Shown: one piece after another, positions 60,393-64,000 of the stretch
Layout of the letters: every line of letters starts with the position of its first letter
How positions within the stretch are numbered: position 1 is the stretch's first letter
Source of the DNA: an alpha proteobacterium L41A
GTDB lineage: Bacteria > Pseudomonadota > Alphaproteobacteria > Caulobacterales > Caulobacteraceae
Length of the DNA stretch: 64,000 bases
Direction: 5' to 3'
Assembly: GCA_000335735.1 (NCBI GenBank)
Contig: AMYY01000004.1
Location: forward strand, 1-64,000
The notes under the pieces: model-generated
Told to the model about the DNA's origin: nothing
What the model saw: only the letters and a program-made list of their open reading frames with translations
Databases searched by the model: none
Position numbers and translations under genes: made by a program

Positions 60393-61667
60393 TCAGAGCC
60401 CGAATACCGCCGCCGGCATCGCGCCGACGATGGCCGCGGTCATCAGGGTGGCCAGAAAGCCGGCGAACAGGCCCTTCCAGACCATGCCCAGCACCTCTTC
60501 GCGGCGTTCGGGCATCAGTACGGACAAGCCGGTCACGGTGATGCCGACCGAGCCGATATTGGCGAAGCCGCACAGGGCGTAGGTCATCAGCATCCGCGTG
60601 CGCTCGGTCATGTCTGCGGCCGGCACCTTGCCCAGATCGATGAAGGCCACGAACTCGGTCAGGGTCAGTTTGACGCCCAGCAGCCAGCCGGCGACATCGG
60701 CGTCCTTCCACTCCACCCCGATCAGCCAGGCGACCGGCGCGAAGATCCAGCCCAGCATCCGCTCGACCGTCAGGGGCGCATCGAACACCACGAACCCGCC
60801 CAGCATGACATTGACCAGGGCGACCAAGGCCACGAACACGATCAGCACGGCCGAGATGTTCAGCACGACCATCAGGCCGTCGGACGTGCCCTTGACGATG
60901 GCGTCGATGGCGCTGTCGTATTTCAGGGCCGAGTCATAGTCGGCGACCGCGCCGCCCATCCCTTCTTTCTCGGGGATGATGATCCGCGCCAGCAACACGC
61001 CGGCTGGCGCCGAAACGATCGAGGCCACCAGCACGTGGCCCGCCGCATTGGGCAGCACCGGCGACAGGATGGTCGCATAGGCCACCATGGTCGAACCGGC
61101 GACCGTCGCCAGGCCCACCACCATCATCAGGAAGATCTCGGACCGCGTCAGCTTGTCCAGATAGGCGCGGATCACGATCGGACTTTCGATCATGCCCAGG
61201 AAGATGTTGGCCGCCACCGCCAGGGCCGACGCGCCGCCCAGACCCATCGTCTTCTGGAACAGAAAGCCGAAGCCCAGGGTGATCCACTTCAGGATCTTCC
61301 AGTGCCAAAGCAGGGCCGACAGGGCGGAAATCACCAGGATCAGCGGCAGAACCTGAAAGGCGAAGGTGAAGAGCGCGCTTTGGTTGGAGACCGTATAGGG
61401 CTGATCCCCGCCGGCCAGATAGCCGAAGACGAACTTGGTCCCTTCGGTCGTGGCGACCGCCAGACCATCCACTGCGCCCGTCACCGCCGCCAGCACCGCC
61501 TGCGAGCCCGGAATGGCGAACAGGGCCAACACCAGCCCCGCCTGCACCAGGATCGCGCCGATCGTCAGCCGCCAGGGGAAGGCCTTGCGGTTTTCCGAGA
61601 TCGCCCAGCAGACCGCGACGATGGCGACCAGACCCAGAAGGCTCTGGAGGTTCAGGAGGCTGAACAT
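60393..61667 (-). CDS. concentrative nucleoside transporter, CNT family
   Basis: ATG 61667 gives 424 residues with about ten membrane helices. Conserved CNT elements are FAFQVLPLILVISALSALLWH, GGASALAVAANIFLGMIESP and YALCGFANIGSVGI. It brings in nucleosides with Na+ or H+. A GTG six codons upstream is less likely. It is 16 nt before the DUF1275 gene on the same strand. Confidence 0.95.
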   Translation of the reverse strand: MFSLLNLQSLLGLVAIVAVCWAISENRKAFPWRLTIGAILVQAGLVLALFAIPGSQAVLAAVTGAVDGLAVATTEGTKFVFGYLAGGDQPYTVSNQSALFTFAFQVLPLILVISALSALLWHWKILKWITLGFGFLFQKTMGLGGASALAVAANIFLGMIESPIVIRAYLDKLTRSEIFLMMVVGLATVAGSTMVAYATILSPVLPNAAGHVLVASIVSAPAGVLLARIIIPEKEGMGGAVADYDSALKYDSAIDAIVKGTSDGLMVVLNISAVLIVFVALVALVNVMLGGFVVFDAPLTVERMLGWIFAPVAWLIGVEWKDADVAGWLLGVKLTLTEFVAFIDLGKVPAADMTERTRMLMTYALCGFANIGSVGITVTGLSVLMPERREEVLGMVWKGLFAGFLATLMTAAIVGAMPAAVFGL

Positions 61668-61748
61668 GAAAAACGATCCCCGCACCCGGCGCGCCTGCCG
61701 GTCTTTATTCGCTTCAAGGACAAAGTGACGCGGCTGGCAAGCGAAACG

Positions 61749-61777
61749 AAAAAGGGCGGCCCCTTAAGGGACCGCCC
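61749..61777 (-). terminator. intrinsic terminator of ilvE
   Basis: A stem of GGGCGG-CCC with GGG-CCGCCC around TTAA (61754-61777), then five T on the minus strand. It lies 24 nt past the ilvE stop. Confidence 0.9.
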
Positions 61778-61800
61778 TCATCCTGTCGTCGCGCCCCGGC

Positions 61801-62679
61801 TTACAGCAGGCCGCGCACCAGCTTGCCGTAGTGATCCATCAGATCCAGCGACAGGGCGCCGGGGGTGAATCGATATTCGCCCACCTCGGCGACCGGGGTC
61901 ACCTCGACGGCCGTGCCGGTCAGGAAGCATTCGGTGAAGTCCGAAAGTTCTTCCGGCTTGATCTCGCGCACCACGACCTCGATGCCCTTTTCGCGAGCGA
62001 TCTCGATCACCGTCTGACGGGTGATGCCGTCCAGGATGTGCTCGACGTTCGGCGTGTGGATGACGCCGTCCTTGACGAAGAAGACGTTGGCGCCGGTCGC
62101 CTCGGCGACATAGCCGCGCCAGTCCAGCATCAGGGCGTCGGCGAAACCGCGACGCTCGGCGGCGTTCTTGGACATGGTGCAGATCATGTACAGACCCGCC
62201 GCCTTGGCCGTCGTCGGGGCCGTCGCCGGATCGGGACGACGCCACTTGGACCACTCCAGACGCAGGCCGCGCGCCTTGACCTCGGGGTCGAAATAGCTGG
62301 GCCAGTCCCACACGGCGATCGCCAGGTGGACCTTGTTGTTCAGGGCCGAGACGCTGGTCTGTTCCGGGCCGAGGTAGGCGACGGGACGCACGTAGCAGTC
62401 CGTCAGACCATTCTTGGCGCAGGTTTCCTTACAGAAGGCGTCGATTTCAGCGACGCTGTAGGGTATCTCGAAATCGAGCAGGTTGGCGGACCGCTTCAGG
62501 CGCTCGGAATGTTGCGTCAGCTTGAAGATTTCGCCGCCGTACATACGCTCACCCTCAAAGACCGACGAGCCATAGTGAAGGGCATGGGTCAGAACGTGCG
62601 TTTTCGCTTCCCTCCAGGGGACGAAATCGCCATTCACCCAGATGAAGCCGTCACGATCGTCGAAAGGAACGAAGGCCAT
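61801..62679 (-). CDS. ilvE: branched-chain amino acid aminotransferase
   Basis: A 292-residue class IV PLP aminotransferase. VFEGERMYGGEIFKLTQHSERL, and EATGANVFFVKDGVIHTP with ILDGITRQTVIEIA are its conserved blocks. It transfers the amino group between glutamate and Leu, Ile or Val. Monocistronic with its own terminator. Confidence 0.94.
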   Translation of the reverse strand: MAFVPFDDRDGFIWVNGDFVPWREAKTHVLTHALHYGSSVFEGERMYGGEIFKLTQHSERLKRSANLLDFEIPYSVAEIDAFCKETCAKNGLTDCYVRPVAYLGPEQTSVSALNNKVHLAIAVWDWPSYFDPEVKARGLRLEWSKWRRPDPATAPTTAKAAGLYMICTMSKNAAERRGFADALMLDWRGYVAEATGANVFFVKDGVIHTPNVEHILDGITRQTVIEIAREKGIEVVVREIKPEELSDFTECFLTGTAVEVTPVAEVGEYRFTPGALSLDLMDHYGKLVRGLL

Positions 62680-62761
62680 TGAAATACGTCTCCCGCGAAA
62701 CTGACGGTCTTAGAGCCGCACGAATCGCTCAGGTCAACGCCGCAAGCGGGGGAAACGTCGC

Positions 62762-63499
62762 ATGAGCATGACGGAATCGCGTTCGCATGGCCGCTCGGGC
62801 CCCATCGCCGGCCCTGGCGTCGGCCGCCATCTGCTGATTGTCGACGACGACGATCGCATCCGCGAACTGCTGAAGGAATTCCTGGCGCGCGAAGGCTATC
62901 GCGTGACGGGCGCCGCGCACGCGGCCGCCGCCAAGCGAATGATGGAGCTGATCGAGTTCGATCTGGTCGTGCTGGACGTCATGATGCCAGGCGAAAGCGG
63001 CCTGGACCTGACCAGCTGGGTCCGCAACAAGGCCGAACTGTCCAAGACGCCGGTCCTGCTGCTGACCGCGCGCGGCGATGCCGAGGACCGGATCGAGGGT
63101 CTGTCGCGCGGCGCCGACGACTATATGTCCAAACCCTTCGAGCCGCGCGAACTGGTGCTGCGGATCGACGCCATCCTGCGTCGCACCGGCGGCAAGCCGA
63201 TCGGTCCCAAGGAGATCAAGCTGGGCACGGCCGTCTTCGACATGGAGCGGCTGGAGTTGAGCCGTGACGGCGCGCCCCAGCGTCTGACCGAGGCCGAAGC
63301 TCAGTTGCTCAAGACCCTGGCGCTCCACGCCCATGCCCCGGTCGAGCGGATGAGCCTGTCGCCCGACACCGCCGACATCACAGGCCGCGCTGTGGACGTG
63401 CAGGTCACCCGCCTGCGCCGCAAGCTGGAGGTCGACCCCAAGAACCCGCGCTATCTCCAGACGGTGCGCGGCGTCGGCTATATGCTGGCTCCCGACTGA
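62762..63499 (+). CDS. OmpR-family response regulator
   Basis: A 245-residue regulator: receiver (LIVDDDDRIRELL, Asp in VVLDVMMPGESG, Lys in YMSKPFEPREL) and a winged helix (VDVQVTRLRRKLEVDPKNPRYL, VRGVGYML). The 22-residue Gly/Ser N-terminal extension is unusual. It is followed four bases later by its kinase. Confidence 0.94.
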   Translation: MSMTESRSHGRSGPIAGPGVGRHLLIVDDDDRIRELLKEFLAREGYRVTGAAHAAAAKRMMELIEFDLVVLDVMMPGESGLDLTSWVRNKAELSKTPVLLLTARGDAEDRIEGLSRGADDYMSKPFEPRELVLRIDAILRRTGGKPIGPKEIKLGTAVFDMERLELSRDGAPQRLTEAEAQLLKTLALHAHAPVERMSLSPDTADITGRAVDVQVTRLRRKLEVDPKNPRYLQTVRGVGYMLAPD

Positions 63500-63503
63500 G
63501 CCG

Positions 63504-64000
63504 ATGCGGCTTCTGCCCGCATATCTGTGGCCGCGATTCGTGAAGCGGCGCCTGCCGACCTCGCTGTGGGGCCGGTCGCTGCTGATCATCGTCCTGCCGG
63601 TGCTGGTGATGCAGATGGCGGTGACCTGGGTCTTCTTCGACGCCCACTGGCAGACGGTGACCGCGCGTCTGTCCGAAGGCCTGGCCGGCGACATCGCCTG
63701 GGCCGTCGAAAGCTATGAGGACGAACCCAGCCCGGCGAACCTGGACAAGCTGGCCAATCGCGCCGAGCGGTCCATGTCCCTGTCCATCGTGCTTCAGGAC
63801 GGGCGAACCCTTCCAACAGAAGAACGCCGCGGCGCCATCGGCGTGGTGGACCGGGTGCTGGACAAGGCCTTGGATGCGCGTCTGGACCGCCCCTACTGGT
63901 TCGACACCACCCGCTACCCCGCCTACGTCGACATCCAGGTGCAGGAGCCGCAAGGGGTGCTGCGCATCATCGCCCCACGCGAGCGTGCGGTGGCGACCCA
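63504..64000 (+). CDS. EnvZ-like sensor histidine kinase (3' end outside window)
   Basis: The frame from ATG 63504 stays open to the window edge (165 codons). Visible are a basic start, a membrane helix at about 26-46 (LIIVLPVLVMQMAVTWVFF) and a periplasmic sensor region with VTARLSEGLAGDIAWAVESYE, the EnvZ-like style. The kinase core is not in the window. It pairs with the OmpR-type regulator just upstream. Confidence 0.85.
   Translation, partial: MRLLPAYLWPRFVKRRLPTSLWGRSLLIIVLPVLVMQMAVTWVFFDAHWQTVTARLSEGLAGDIAWAVESYEDEPSPANLDKLANRAERSMSLSIVLQDGRTLPTEERRGAIGVVDRVLDKALDARLDRPYWFDTTRYPAYVDIQVQEPQGVLRIIAPRERAVAT

Overview
The window is a high-GC alphaproteobacterial chromosome segment, most likely from the Caulobacterales (Caulobacter or Brevundimonas type). 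The grounds are a fliF-fliG-flbE(fliH)-fliN-flbD-flhA operon, a full-consensus CtrA box (TTAA-N7-TTAAC) in front of fliF, a divergent fliL-fliM / flgF-flgG-flgA-flgH locus with a sigma-54 promoter, and small Caulobacterales-type proteins such as DUF6468 and MotE. The genus is an inference.

Positions 1-17528 look like an accessory region (integrative element or genomic island, with its left end outside the window). It contains a tightly packed minus-strand operon built around a fused MNT-HEPN protein and ending in a DUF3800 protein cut by the window edge. It also has a 684-residue ParB-like protein, a 137-bp structured inverted repeat, a 993-residue PHP-domain/SMC-type ATPase (TrlF-like), a lipoprotein of the endonuclease/exonuclease/phosphatase fold, and a plus-strand cassette of a CoiA-like nuclease, hipB, hipA and a RES-domain NADase-type toxin. 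Four dyad operators sit over the hipBA promoter. Two hydrophobic microproteins (26 and 45 residues) were found by reading the sequence.

Positions 17544-19400 are the most unusual part. A tRNA-Leu(UAA) gene is interrupted in its anticodon loop by a 224-nt group I intron. A tyrosine integrase follows, and then a second, truncated tRNA-Leu(UAA) 5' half that ends exactly at the anticodon loop. Both tRNA copies have their own promoter-like sequences. This is an integration junction.

From about 19400 to the right end the content is ordinary core chromosome: M28 peptidase, flagellar genes, a DUF885 peptidase, an assimilatory sulfate reduction operon (cysG, DUF2849, cysI, DUF934-cysH, cysK) with a divergent LysR regulator, an isoprenoid cluster (xseB, ispA, dxs), small metabolic genes, a three-gene histidine kinase/response regulator operon, the fliF operon, ilvE, and an OmpR-type two-component pair cut at the right edge. 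Two oddities in the core are a class A beta-lactamase gene sitting between flbD and flhA with overlapping/abutting ends, and a receiver-histidine kinase gene with no ATG, GTG or TTG start that would keep its receiver domain intact.
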